DNA of 14,376 bases from JARDZI01 sp041639705 (GTDB taxonomy: Bacteria; Bacillota; Clostridia; Clostridiales; Caloramatoraceae). The stretch spans positions 1-14,376 of the forward strand of contig JBEQBT010000065.1 of assembly GCA_041639705.1 (NCBI GenBank). The letters are read 5' to 3'. Under the pieces are notes generated by a model. It was given only the letters and a program-made list of their open reading frames with translations, ran no database searches and had not been told where the DNA came from. The position numbers and the translations under genes were made by a program. Shown piece by piece: positions 6,977 to 14,004 of the stretch (position 1 is its first letter; every line of letters starts with the position of its first letter).

Positions 6977-7753
6977 ATGCTGCTAGTTTTTGATGTGGGA
7001 AATACAAATATTGTTCTTGGAGTATACAAGGAAAAGAAATTGCTAATAGATTGGAGATTATCAACTACTTCCCAAAGGTCTGCTGATGAATTTGGTATAA
7101 TCGTAATAAATCTGTTTGAAAAAGCAAAGCTTAATTATGAAGAGGTAGAAGCCGTTATTGTTTCTTCAGTTGTTCCAAACATAATGTATTCACTAGAACA
7201 CAGCATTAGAAAGTATTTCAATCTTAACCCTATTATAATTGGTCCAGGAGTAAAGACAGGGATTAATATTAAATATGATAATCCAAAGGAAGTTGGAGCG
7301 GATAGAATTGTAAATGCTGTTGCAGCACATGAATTATATAGAAAGCCACTTATAATAATTGACTTTGGAACTGCAACTACATTTTGTGCAGTAGGACAGA
7401 ACTCTGATTATTATGGGGGAGCAATAGTACCAGGAATAATGATTTCAAGTGAAGCACTGTTTGAGAGGGCTGCAAAGCTTCCAAGGATAGAGCTTGTGAA
7501 GCCTAAAAATATAATATGCAAAAATACAATTCAAAGTATGCAGGCGGGAATAATATATGGTTATGTTGGCCAAGTAGATTATATTGTAAATAAAATGAAG
7601 AGTGAAATGAAAAAACTTAATGAGAGCAAACCATATGTTGTTGCAACTGGTGGGTTAGCAAATCTTATTGCATCAGAAAGCATAACAATTGATAAGGTAA
7701 ATTCTTATTTGACACTTGAAGGTTTAAGAATTATTTATGAAAAGAATAGATAG
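6977..7753 (+). CDS. coaX: Type III pantothenate kinase
   Basis: A cytosolic kinase phosphorylating pantothenate in the first step of CoA synthesis. The product is 258 residues, normal for CoaX. The N-terminal ASKHA phosphate-binding motif is LLVFDVGNTN (residues 2-11, catalytic D6). VGADR lies at 106-110, the second nucleotide motif is IIDFGTATTF (127-136), and YGGAIVPG and ATGGLA are also present. I chose ATG 6977, which puts LLVFDVGNTN at the extreme N-terminus and has AAGGAG at 6963-6968 with 8-nt spacing. The in-frame GTG at 6968 overlaps that site and cannot use it. dusB follows after 8 nt, so the two are co-transcribed. The promoter upstream is unclear. Confidence 0.97.
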   Translation: MLLVFDVGNTNIVLGVYKEKKLLIDWRLSTTSQRSADEFGIIVINLFEKAKLNYEEVEAVIVSSVVPNIMYSLEHSIRKYFNLNPIIIGPGVKTGINIKYDNPKEVGADRIVNAVAAHELYRKPLIIIDFGTATTFCAVGQNSDYYGGAIVPGIMISSEALFERAAKLPRIELVKPKNIICKNTIQSMQAGIIYGYVGQVDYIVNKMKSEMKKLNESKPYVVATGGLANLIASESITIDKVNSYLTLEGLRIIYEKNR

Positions 7754-7761
7754 GTGAGTTT

Positions 7762-8721
7762 ATGGAAATAAAAGGTTTTATACCGAGAAATAATATTTTT
7801 TTAGCTCCGATGGCTGGAGTAACAGATAAAGCATTTAGAATAATATGTAGAGAACATGAATGCGGTCTCGTTTATACTGAAATGGTAAGCTCAAAAGGCT
7901 TGTATTATGGAAGTAAAAGAACTGAGATTATGCTTGATATTGATGATAGGGAGACTCCTGTCGTCATACAAATTTTTGGCTCTGACCCTCAAATAATGGG
8001 AGATATGGCTGAGGTTATCAGTGAAAATCCAAAGGTAGCTCTAATTGATATTAATATGGGCTGCCCAGCACCTAAAATAACAAAAAACTGTGAAGGTTCT
8101 GCATTAATGAGGGAGCCAAAGCTCGCTGAAAGCATAATAAAAAGTACTGTATTGAAATCTAAGAAACCTGTAACTGTTAAATTCAGAAAGGGTTGGGATG
8201 ATACTTCTATAAATGGAGTTGAATTTGCTAAAATGGCTGAAGGCGCAGGTGCAGCGGCTGTTGCTGTTCATGGAAGAACTAGAGTCCAAATGTATGAAGG
8301 AAAAGCTGATCTGAGCATAATTGCAAAGGTAAAGGAAGCAGTTAAAATACCTGTTATAGGAAATGGAGATGTGGTATCCCCTGAAACTGCTAAAAGACTG
8401 TTTGATGAAACAGGATGTGATGCAATAATGGTAGGAAGGGGTGCACTAGGCAACCCATGGATATTTAATAGAATAAGTCATTATCTCAAAACTGGAGAAA
8501 TTATACCCGAACCATCATGTGAAGAAAGAATAGACGCTTCAATTCTTCATCTTAATATGATGCATAATTTCAAAGGCCAAAAGGGTGTAATAGAAATGAG
8601 GAAGCATCTTGGCTGGTATTTAAAGGGTATAAAGGGTGCAGCTCTAATGAGAGACAAAATAAACAAACTTGAGGATATTGATGAAATTAAAAAATTACTA
8701 ATATCTTTAAAAAGGAGTTGA
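7762..8721 (+). CDS. dusB: tRNA-dihydrouridine synthase (DusB type)
   Basis: A 319-residue FMN/NADPH enzyme reducing uridine to dihydrouridine in tRNA D loops. TIM-barrel motifs are visible in order: LAPMAGVTDKAFR (residues 14-26), ETPVVIQIFGSDP (64-76), INMGCPAPK with catalytic C101, substrate-side GSALMREP, VTVKFRKGWDD, AVHGRTR, and the FMN phosphate segments IPVIGNGDV and IMVGRGALGNPWIF. Length and layout fit DusB. The downstream helical tRNA-binding domain (HLNMMHNFKG..GVIEMRKHLGWY) is complete. It is translated from ATG 7762 with a modest GGTGAG site, eight bases after coaX. Its TGA stop lies inside the stem of the following terminator. Confidence 0.96.
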   Translation: MEIKGFIPRNNIFLAPMAGVTDKAFRIICREHECGLVYTEMVSSKGLYYGSKRTEIMLDIDDRETPVVIQIFGSDPQIMGDMAEVISENPKVALIDINMGCPAPKITKNCEGSALMREPKLAESIIKSTVLKSKKPVTVKFRKGWDDTSINGVEFAKMAEGAGAAAVAVHGRTRVQMYEGKADLSIIAKVKEAVKIPVIGNGDVVSPETAKRLFDETGCDAIMVGRGALGNPWIFNRISHYLKTGEIIPEPSCEERIDASILHLNMMHNFKGQKGVIEMRKHLGWYLKGIKGAALMRDKINKLEDIDEIKKLLISLKRS

Positions 8722-8748
8722 TAGGTTAATATCCATCAACTCCTTTTT
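8709..8748 (+). terminator. Terminator of coaX-dusB, overlapping the dusB stop
   Basis: A 14-bp perfect stem (8709-8722 with 8735-8748: AAAAAGGAGTTGAT and its complement) around a 12-nt loop, ending in T residues. The dusB TGA (8719-8721) lies within the ascending arm. Confidence 0.88.
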
Positions 8749-8936
8749 ATGGATATTATTGTTGATATAATCATACAAAAGTAATAGAATGGACATGAGG
8801 ATAAAGCCATTATTAATGCTCCTGATAAAATACCTACTAATCCAGTATGGTCAATTCTCTATCATATTAGCATACATATATAGTGAAAATAGATCATTAA
8901 TGTATAAGGAAATATTAATGGACGGGGGAATAAAAT

Positions 8937-9860
8937 ATGAAGAAAATAGTTTCTGTAAGCTTAGGCTCTTCTAAAAGAGATCATGCAGCACAGGCTAATT
9001 TTTTTGGGGAAGAGTTTTTAATTGAGAGAATTGGAACAGACGGAGATATGAATAAGCTTATTTCTCTTGTAAAAAAACTTGATGGTAAGGTAGATGCATT
9101 TGGAATGGGTGGAATTGATCTATATCTTCATGGAGAGAATAAGAGGTATATTATTAAGGACGCAATACCAATAATGGAAGCTGCTAAAATAACTCCTATG
9201 GTAGATGGTTCAGGTTTAAAGAATACTTTGGAAATGAGCGTAATAGAATATATAAATGAAAGGATAATACCTTTAAAGAATAAGAGGGTATTAATGACCA
9301 GTGCATGTGATAGATATGGAATGGCAAAAGCACTTCATGAAGTACATGCCAACATTACCTTTGGTGATTTAATATTTGGATTAAATATTCCAATACCTAT
9401 CAAATCTTTTAAAGTTTTTAAGAAAATTGTAAGTATATTTCTTCCTATAGCAATTAAGCTGCCATTTGAAAAGCTATATCCAACTGGCAAGGAGCAGGAT
9501 ATCATAACAGCGAAATATGAAAAATATTATGAGGAAGCAGAAATCATAGCAGGAGATTATCTTTTTATAAAAAAATATATGCCAGAAAATATGATTGACA
9601 AAATTATTATAACTAATACTGTAACAGCAAGTGATATTGAAGATTTAAAATCAAGGGGGGTTAAAATGCTTATTACAACAACTCCTGAATTTAATGGAAG
9701 ATCATTTGGAACAAATGTAATGGAAGCACTCTTAGTATCTTTGATCAATAAAAAGGTTGAGGATATAAAATATAATGATTATGAAGAGATGCTTGAGAAA
9801 TTAAACTTTACTCCAAGGGTGGAGTATTTAAACAAAAAGATGATTGAAGAGGTTAAATAG
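8937..9860 (+). CDS. Conserved protein of unknown function (automatic name 'quinate 5-dehydrogenase' in relatives)
   Basis: A 307-residue soluble protein starting at ATG 8937 with GGGGGA just upstream. I recognise it as a Firmicutes family from its opening (VSVSLGSSKRDH, residues 5-16), FLIERIGTDGDM, DAFGMGGIDLYLHG, the MVDGSGLKNT loop, RVLMTSACDRYGMA (about 118-131), FGDLIFGL, the LPFEKLYPTGKEQD segment, and a Gly-rich end LITTTPEFNGRSFGTNVMEA. I recall relatives auto-labelled quinate 5-dehydrogenase; I know of no proof of that activity and would not adopt it. The alternating beta/alpha pattern with Gly-rich turns suggests Rossmann-like folds. It forms an apparent two-gene operon with the next gene, whose ATG follows its stop directly. 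It is unrelated in sequence to the housekeeping genes around it. Confidence 0.88.
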   Translation: MKKIVSVSLGSSKRDHAAQANFFGEEFLIERIGTDGDMNKLISLVKKLDGKVDAFGMGGIDLYLHGENKRYIIKDAIPIMEAAKITPMVDGSGLKNTLEMSVIEYINERIIPLKNKRVLMTSACDRYGMAKALHEVHANITFGDLIFGLNIPIPIKSFKVFKKIVSIFLPIAIKLPFEKLYPTGKEQDIITAKYEKYYEEAEIIAGDYLFIKKYMPENMIDKIIITNTVTASDIEDLKSRGVKMLITTTPEFNGRSFGTNVMEALLVSLINKKVEDIKYNDYEEMLEKLNFTPRVEYLNKKMIEEVK

Positions 9861-10661
9861 ATGAGAGGCTTTGCTATATTGAGCAGAGCATACGAAGAGA
9901 ATATAAAGGAACGATACCCTTTTATCGGAAGGATTTGGGGAACAAATAGGCTTATTATGCCTTATAAGAATGATGAATATGAGTTTGATAGTATTATAGG
10001 TGGTAATATAAGTGTACCATTAGGCTTTGAAAATATGAAAGTGAAAACTGCACAAAGAATTGGTGCCAAAAAATATGGATATGTAGTTTCTAGAGATTTT
10101 AATATTAGGTATAATCCATTTTTTTATCATTCTGGACTTATTAGAGCATTGGACTTTTTTACGGTAAGCCTTGGATGTGATGTAAGGCTAAATGAAGTGG
10201 TGATTGCAGATGCAGCAACCTATGAAGGGCGTAATGCATTTAGACTGCTTTTACCTATTGCTAGGCGAATTTTACTAGTAACAGATAAGAAAAAAGAACT
10301 TATTGAGGAAGTAGATTATGCAATGATGAGATATGGAACATCTGTTGGGGTCATTGAAGATGCAGTTAAAGCTGCTGAGAGAGCAGATGTTGTGGTAATC
10401 GCATCAGATAATAAGTACCATAAATACTTGGTAGAACTTAATAGACCTATGTTATACTTTAGGTATACTACTACTCCAATAACTAATTGGTGGTTTGATG
10501 ATATAAGTATAAGCTATAAGGGGAGAGGCGATATGGACAGCCTATATGCACAGGGATATATTGATGTTATAAATAGAGAACCACTTTGGAATAGTGCAGA
10601 AAAAGAAGGTTTTTCTATTAAAAGTATAAAAAAAAGAAACATGAAGATACTAGAAAGATAA
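9861..10661 (+). CDS. Unknown protein with a Rossmann-like C-terminal half
   Basis: A 266-residue protein I cannot assign to a family. ATG 9861 directly follows the upstream TAG, with GAAGAGG in that gene's end as a plausible ribosome binding site, so translation is coupled. The N-terminal third (IGRIWGTNRLIMP, GGNISVPLGFENMK) has no familiar motif. Residues about 133-182 (ARRILLVTDKKKELIEEVDY ... VKAAERADVVVIASD) look like a beta-alpha-beta nucleotide-binding core, as in shikimate-dehydrogenase-like folds. A Trp/Tyr-rich stretch follows (YFRYTTTPITNWWFDD). There is no signal peptide or membrane helix. The abutting genes suggest a shared pathway or a two-subunit enzyme. The substrate is unknown. 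Confidence 0.85.
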   Translation: MRGFAILSRAYEENIKERYPFIGRIWGTNRLIMPYKNDEYEFDSIIGGNISVPLGFENMKVKTAQRIGAKKYGYVVSRDFNIRYNPFFYHSGLIRALDFFTVSLGCDVRLNEVVIADAATYEGRNAFRLLLPIARRILLVTDKKKELIEEVDYAMMRYGTSVGVIEDAVKAAERADVVVIASDNKYHKYLVELNRPMLYFRYTTTPITNWWFDDISISYKGRGDMDSLYAQGYIDVINREPLWNSAEKEGFSIKSIKKRNMKILER

Positions 10662-10727
10662 TTTAGCACTTAATTGGATAAAAATGCTAGGTATAACAAT
10701 GTAAACATTTACCACGTAATAAAATGA

Positions 10728-10756
10728 TTGACATTGTTTCATTGGTAGTTTATAAT
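10728..10756 (+). promoter_or_regulatory. Consensus sigma-A promoter upstream of greA
   Basis: TTGACA at 10728-10733 and TATAAT at 10751-10756 with a 17-bp spacer: a perfect match at both hexamers. Transcription would start near 10763, leaving a leader of about 265 nt before greA. A short inverted repeat, TACCA (10710-10714) / TGGTA (10743-10747), brackets the -35 and could bind a regulator, but this is weak. Confidence 0.9.
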
Positions 10757-10762
10757 AACATC

Positions 10763-11012
10763 TAATGAAAAAAGTAGCAAGCACTGTAAAAAAATTTTTT
10801 ATGGTGCTTGTTGTTAATTTTACCTTTAGGGATTAAGTTTTGTTATATAATGCATGTTAAAGCATATAATATTCTATAACAAAAGGTCATAACAAAATTT
10901 AATAGAAGCCTTATGGATATTAAGGAGAATTCTAACTTAAATTAGATATTCTCTTTTAAATTTATATATCAAATATAAAGTTAAAGATTTTTTCAATGTT
11001 GAATAACTAATT
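10763..11012 (+). promoter_or_regulatory. Long structured greA-lysS leader with alternative pairings
   Basis: Three structures can be drawn in the transcript. Hairpin 1 (10776-10812) pairs AGCAAGCAC with GTGCTTGTT and can close further through A/T pairs to about 18 bp. Hairpin 2 pairs TTTTGTTAT (10838-10846) with ATAACAAAA at 10876-10884. An identical ATAACAAAA at 10889-10897 is a competing partner. Hairpin 3 (10922-10956) is terminator-like. The rest is AT-rich with no open frame of note. The layout (strong promoter, competing pairings, terminator-like hairpin, then the gene) resembles an attenuator, but it matches no riboswitch class I recognise. Confidence 0.45.
10922..10957 (+). terminator. 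Terminator-like hairpin in the greA leader (possible attenuator)
   Basis: AAGGAGAAT/TCTAA pairs with TTAGA/TATTCTCTTT (10922-10935 with 10942-10956) with one bulged T and a 6-nt loop. It is followed by a short T run that breaks into AAATTTATAT. This is weaker than the other terminators here. It may end read-through from upstream or act conditionally on greA. Confidence 0.5.
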
Positions 11013-11028
11013 AAAGGAGAGAAAAAAC

Positions 11029-11520
11029 ATGGGCGAGAACAAACAGGTGATCCTAACCTATGAAGGAGTAAAAAAGGTAGAGGATGAGTTAGAATATCTA
11101 AAAACAGTCAAAAGAAAGGAAGTTACTCAAAAAATAAAGACTGCCTTATCATTTGGGGACTTGAGTGAAAACTCTGAATATGATGAAGCGAAAAATGAGC
11201 AGGCTTTTGTTGAAGGAAGAATTGCAACTCTTGAAAATATGCTTAAAAATGCAAAGATTATTGATGATGATGATATAAAAACTGATGTAGTATCAGTAGG
11301 AGCAGTAATAAAGGTTAAGGATCTAGATTATGGTGATGAAATGGAGTTTACTATAGTTGGCTCAGCTGAAGCAGACCCATCTAAAATGAAAATATCAAAT
11401 GAAGCTCCTATAGGAAGAGGATTACTAGGCAAGAAGGTTGGGGAAAAGGTTGAAATACTGGTTCCAGATGGAAAATGTACCTATGAGGTAATTGAAATAA
11501 GAAGGAATAAAACGAAATAG
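11029..11520 (+). CDS. greA: Transcription elongation factor GreA
   Basis: A 163-residue factor that binds the RNA polymerase secondary channel and stimulates cleavage of backtracked transcripts. The N-terminal coiled coil spans about residues 11-77. Its tip carries the conserved acidic FGDLSENSEYDEAK motif with D44 and E47, matching the catalytic pair of E. coli GreA (D41/E44). The C-terminal FKBP-like domain (about 85-160) contains EADPSKMKISNEAPIGRGLL and ends in the usual YEVIEIRR. The start is ATG 11029 with AAAGGAGAG at 11013-11021. lysS follows after 33 nt in the same operon. Expression probably comes from the consensus promoter at 10728 through the long leader. Confidence 0.98.
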   Translation: MGENKQVILTYEGVKKVEDELEYLKTVKRKEVTQKIKTALSFGDLSENSEYDEAKNEQAFVEGRIATLENMLKNAKIIDDDDIKTDVVSVGAVIKVKDLDYGDEMEFTIVGSAEADPSKMKISNEAPIGRGLLGKKVGEKVEILVPDGKCTYEVIEIRRNKTK

Positions 11521-11553
11521 TGAAATAAGATGAAAAAGTGTGGAGGGTAAGAT

Positions 11554-13074
11554 ATGGCAAATGATGATTTAAATCCAGTCGAGTTTGAAAAGCTTGAGGA
11601 AGAATATAATGAACTAATGAAGCAGAGAATTCAAAAGCTAGAAGAATTAAAGGAAAAGGGACAGGACCCATTTGAAATTGTTAAGTATGAAAGGACTCAT
11701 TTATCCCAGGACGTAAAGGGTAATTATGAGGAGTTTGAAGGTAAGGATGTTAAGGTAGCTGGAAGGCTTATGTCAAAAAGAGTTCATGGCAAAGCAGGAT
11801 TTTCAGATATACATGACAGACAGGGAAAGCTTCAACTTTATGTAAAAATAGACGACATTGGAGAAGAAAAACTTAAGTTCTTTAAAACCTTGGACTTAGG
11901 GGATATTATAGGAGTTGAAGGTACTGTTTTTAAAACTAAAACAGGAGAGGTTACACTTCATGTTAAGGACTTTACACTTCTTACAAAGTCACTTAGACCA
12001 CTTCCTGAAAAATGGCATGGATTGAAGGATCCTGATTTAAGATATAGACAAAGATATGTAGACCTAATTGTTAATCCTGAAGTGAAGGATACTTTTTTAA
12101 AGAGAACTCAAATAATTAAGTTAATTAGAAAATTCCTTGACGAAAGGGATTATATTGAGGTTGAGACCCCTATACTATCAACAATTGCCAGTGGTGCTGC
12201 TGCAAGACCATTTGTTACACATAGTAATGCATTAGATATTGATTTCCATTTGAGAATTGCAACTGAGCTTTATTTAAAGAGGCTTATTGTTGGTGGCTTT
12301 GAAAGGGTATATGAGATAGGAAAGGACTTCAGAAATGAGGGTATAGACATAAGACATAATCCTGAATTTACAATGATAGAATTATACCAGGCGTATGCAG
12401 ACTATAATGACATGATGGAGTTAACTGAAAACATGATTGCTTATGTATGTAATGAAATCCATGGTACAACAAAGGTTACATACCAGGGTACTGAAATAGA
12501 TTTTGCTCCTCCATGGAGAAGACTTACAATGAAGGATGCTGTTAAAGAGTATGCGGGAGTTGATTTTAATGGAATTAAAACAGATGAGGAAGCAAGGGAA
12601 GTAGCTGTTAGATTAAAGCTCCATGATGAGTTAAAGAAAAAGCTATCAGACTGCTCAAAGGGAGACATTTTAAATGCAGCCTTTGAAGCATATGGTGAGA
12701 AGCATCTTATACAACCAACATTCCTAATGGACTATCCAGTTGAAAATTCTCCATTAACAAAGAAGAAGAAGGATGATCCAACAATGACTGAAAGGTTTGA
12801 AGCCTTCGTATATGCAAGGGAAATAGGAAACGCATACTCAGAATTAAACGATCCTATTGATCAAAAGGAAAGATTCCTTCAGCAGGCAAAGGAAATGGAA
12901 TTAGGAGACGATGAGGCATATATGATGGATGATGACTTTGTAAATGCTCTTGAAATTGGAATGCCTCCTACAGGTGGACTTGGAATTGGTATTGATAGAA
13001 TTGTTATGTTCTTGACCAATGCATATTCAATTAGGGACGTGTTATTATTCCCAACAATGAAGCCAATAAAATAA
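11554..13074 (+). CDS. lysS: Lysyl-tRNA synthetase, class II
   Basis: A 506-residue enzyme charging tRNA-Lys. The N-terminal helix is followed by an OB-fold anticodon-binding domain (about 65-145, VKVAGRLMSKRVHGKAGFSD). The catalytic class II core follows: motif 1 around 180-210 (IRKFLDERDYIEVETPIL), motif 2 at about 259-275 (FRNEGIDIRHNPEFT), and motif 3 near the end (GLGIGIDRIVMFLT, from about residue 475). Further active-site segments ASGAAARPF and ATELYLKRL are intact. The length is slightly above the usual ~490-505. ATG 11554 has GGAGGG at 11542-11547 (6-nt spacer). It is second in the greA-lysS operon and is followed by a strong terminator. Confidence 0.98.
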   Translation: MANDDLNPVEFEKLEEEYNELMKQRIQKLEELKEKGQDPFEIVKYERTHLSQDVKGNYEEFEGKDVKVAGRLMSKRVHGKAGFSDIHDRQGKLQLYVKIDDIGEEKLKFFKTLDLGDIIGVEGTVFKTKTGEVTLHVKDFTLLTKSLRPLPEKWHGLKDPDLRYRQRYVDLIVNPEVKDTFLKRTQIIKLIRKFLDERDYIEVETPILSTIASGAAARPFVTHSNALDIDFHLRIATELYLKRLIVGGFERVYEIGKDFRNEGIDIRHNPEFTMIELYQAYADYNDMMELTENMIAYVCNEIHGTTKVTYQGTEIDFAPPWRRLTMKDAVKEYAGVDFNGIKTDEEAREVAVRLKLHDELKKKLSDCSKGDILNAAFEAYGEKHLIQPTFLMDYPVENSPLTKKKKDDPTMTERFEAFVYAREIGNAYSELNDPIDQKERFLQQAKEMELGDDEAYMMDDDFVNALEIGMPPTGGLGIGIDRIVMFLTNAYSIRDVLLFPTMKPIK

Positions 13075-13082
13075 TAAATGTA

Positions 13083-13120
13083 AAAGCCAATTCTTTAGGT
13101 GTTTAAAGAATTGGCTTTCT
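13083..13120 (+). terminator. Terminator of greA-lysS (structure works in both directions)
   Basis: A perfect 14-bp stem (13083-13096 with 13105-13118: AAAGCCAATTCTTT and complement) around an 8-nt loop, followed by TCTTTT. It starts 8 nt after the lysS stop. Its left arm begins AAAA on the plus strand, so the minus transcript also has a T run after the stem. Confidence 0.92.
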
Positions 13121-13196
13121 TTTCCTGATGCCTTTTCAAGTCCTTCTCTAACTGCAGCTGGAATATAAAGTATGAAGGGTTTGGATAAATAGTCAA
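13095..13196 (-). CDS. Possible 33-residue small ORF or coding remnant, unknown
   Basis: On the minus strand GGAGGTGA (13201-13208) lies 7 nt (from GGAGG) before a TTG at 13196. This opens 33 codons reading LTIYPNPSYFIFQLQLEKDL then KRHQEKKANSLNT, with the TAA at 13095-13097 inside the lysS terminator hairpin. The same frame is open further upstream to about 13232 (RPPFLHRYQTLGGEG), so this may be the tail of a larger lost gene. The composition is protein-like (aromatics then an amphipathic charged stretch). I do not recognise a family. Its short length means chance is not excluded. The remainder of 13120-13390 shows nothing else I can support. Confidence 0.3.
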   Translation of the reverse strand: MTIYPNPSYFIFQLQLEKDLKRHQEKKANSLNT

Positions 13197-13390
13197 GCCT
13201 TCACCTCCAAGAGTTTGATATCTATGTAAAAAGGGGGGTCGCCTTACAATTTAATGATATAACTATTATATTAAGAGTGTGTTTATTAAGTGTTAAGAAT
13301 CTGTGAAATTTCGGATGGATATTTGTGGCATGTATTAATATTCTGAGAGAAGGTTACAATAATTATAGTAGGATTAACACCAAAAAAGTA

Positions 13391-13418
13391 TTGCAAAATC
13401 ATAAAAAAATGATATAAT
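13391..13418 (+). promoter_or_regulatory. Promoter of tRNA-Asn
   Basis: TTGCAA (13391-13396), a 16-bp spacer, and TATAAT (13413-13418). The tRNA begins 15 nt after the -10, giving a short leader. Confidence 0.75.
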
Positions 13419-13433
13419 AATTTATGTAAGTGT

Positions 13434-13508
13434 TCCTTGGTAGCTCAATGGTAGAGCACTCGGCTGTTAACCGAGGGGTTGGAGGTTCGAGCCCTCTCCA
13501 AGGAGCCA
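13434..13508 (+). tRNA. tRNA-Asn (anticodon GUU)
   Basis: A 75-nt cloverleaf with encoded CCA. The acceptor stem TCCTTGG (13434-13440) pairs with CCAAGGA (13498-13504), then discriminator G and CCA. The D arm contains AGCTCAATGGTAGAGC. The anticodon stem-loop TCGGCTGTTAACCGA shows GTT. The T arm GGAGG-TTCGAGC-CCTCT is complete. A separate promoter and terminator make it an independent unit between lysS and the rRNA operon. Confidence 0.97.
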
Positions 13509-13553
13509 ATTTATTTTTTTGTGATAGCAAATATATATATTGATATGTAGGTA

Positions 13554-13591
13554 AAGTCTTAGATGTTTAGCTAGCGTCTCGGGCTTTTTTT
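13554..13591 (+). terminator. Terminator downstream of tRNA-Asn
   Basis: A 12-position stem with one mismatch and several G-T pairs (AAGTCTTAGATG 13554-13565 with CGTCTCGGGCTT 13575-13586), a 9-nt loop, then an unbroken T run to 13591. Confidence 0.7.
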
Positions 13592-13662
13592 ATTGATGAA
13601 GAAAATAGGAAGAATGTGTCGCAACAAGTGAATGTGAATTGCCCGGCACCTAACGGATAAGC

Positions 13663-13734
13663 TGCCATTCTGAAGGTCGTGAAGAATCTTAATGCGTACT
13701 TTGGAAAAGATCCTTCACTGCGTTCAGGATGACA
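13663..13734 (+). repeat. Imperfect 27-bp inverted repeat, intergenic repeat element
   Basis: The left arm 13663-13689 (TGCCATTCTGAAGG...AATCT) and right arm 13708-13734 (AGATCCTTCACTGC...GACA) are inverted copies matching at 21 of 27 positions around an 18-nt loop. The GATCCTTC..CTGCGTTCAGGATGACA sequence resembles intergenic repeats I have seen in many bacterial genomes. It is richer in GC than its surroundings. ATGACATTGAC at the right end (13729-13739) recurs at 13761-13771. Confidence 0.7.
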
Positions 13735-13812
13735 TTGACACTGCAGTGACTTTCATAGCAATGACATTGACTCCAACTTGTGACTTGTGACGTGGCTGTC
13801 ACCAATGGCTTA

Positions 13813-13926
13813 GCAATGACAGTTAGTAGGGGCGAACAGTGTTCGCCCGCCATTGCGCATCAACAATCAGAGAATAGCCTAACCCGTAGATACGTCGCGT
13901 GCGAACACTGTTCGCCCCTACATTGC
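13813..13926 (+). repeat. MITE-like element with nested palindromes
   Basis: A perfect 21-bp inverted repeat (13826-13846 with 13901-13921; left arm starts GTAGGGGCGAAC) flanks a 54-nt centre. Each arm is itself nearly palindromic around its centre (GCGAACAGTGTTCGC). GCAATG at 13813 and CATTGC at 13921 extend the outer symmetry. The GC-rich sequence contrasts with the AT-rich flanks. It has no coding capacity, so it would be a non-autonomous element or folding intergenic repeat. Confidence 0.75.
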
Positions 13927-14004
13927 ACCTATTTTCGTGCATATGCTGGCTGGCACCCTACGCCACATAACTACACAATCGTGCTTCAAGGGAATCAAAA
14001 AATA

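Noticed and set aside
8722..8936. Short plus-strand frame (8789-8974) and a hydrophobic minus-strand stretch (GLVGILSGALI) between dusB and the unknown pair
   Set aside because: The plus frame overlaps the strong start at 8937 and lacks a ribosome binding site. The minus stretch is short, broken and matches nothing I can name. A TATAAT at 8766 has no convincing -35.
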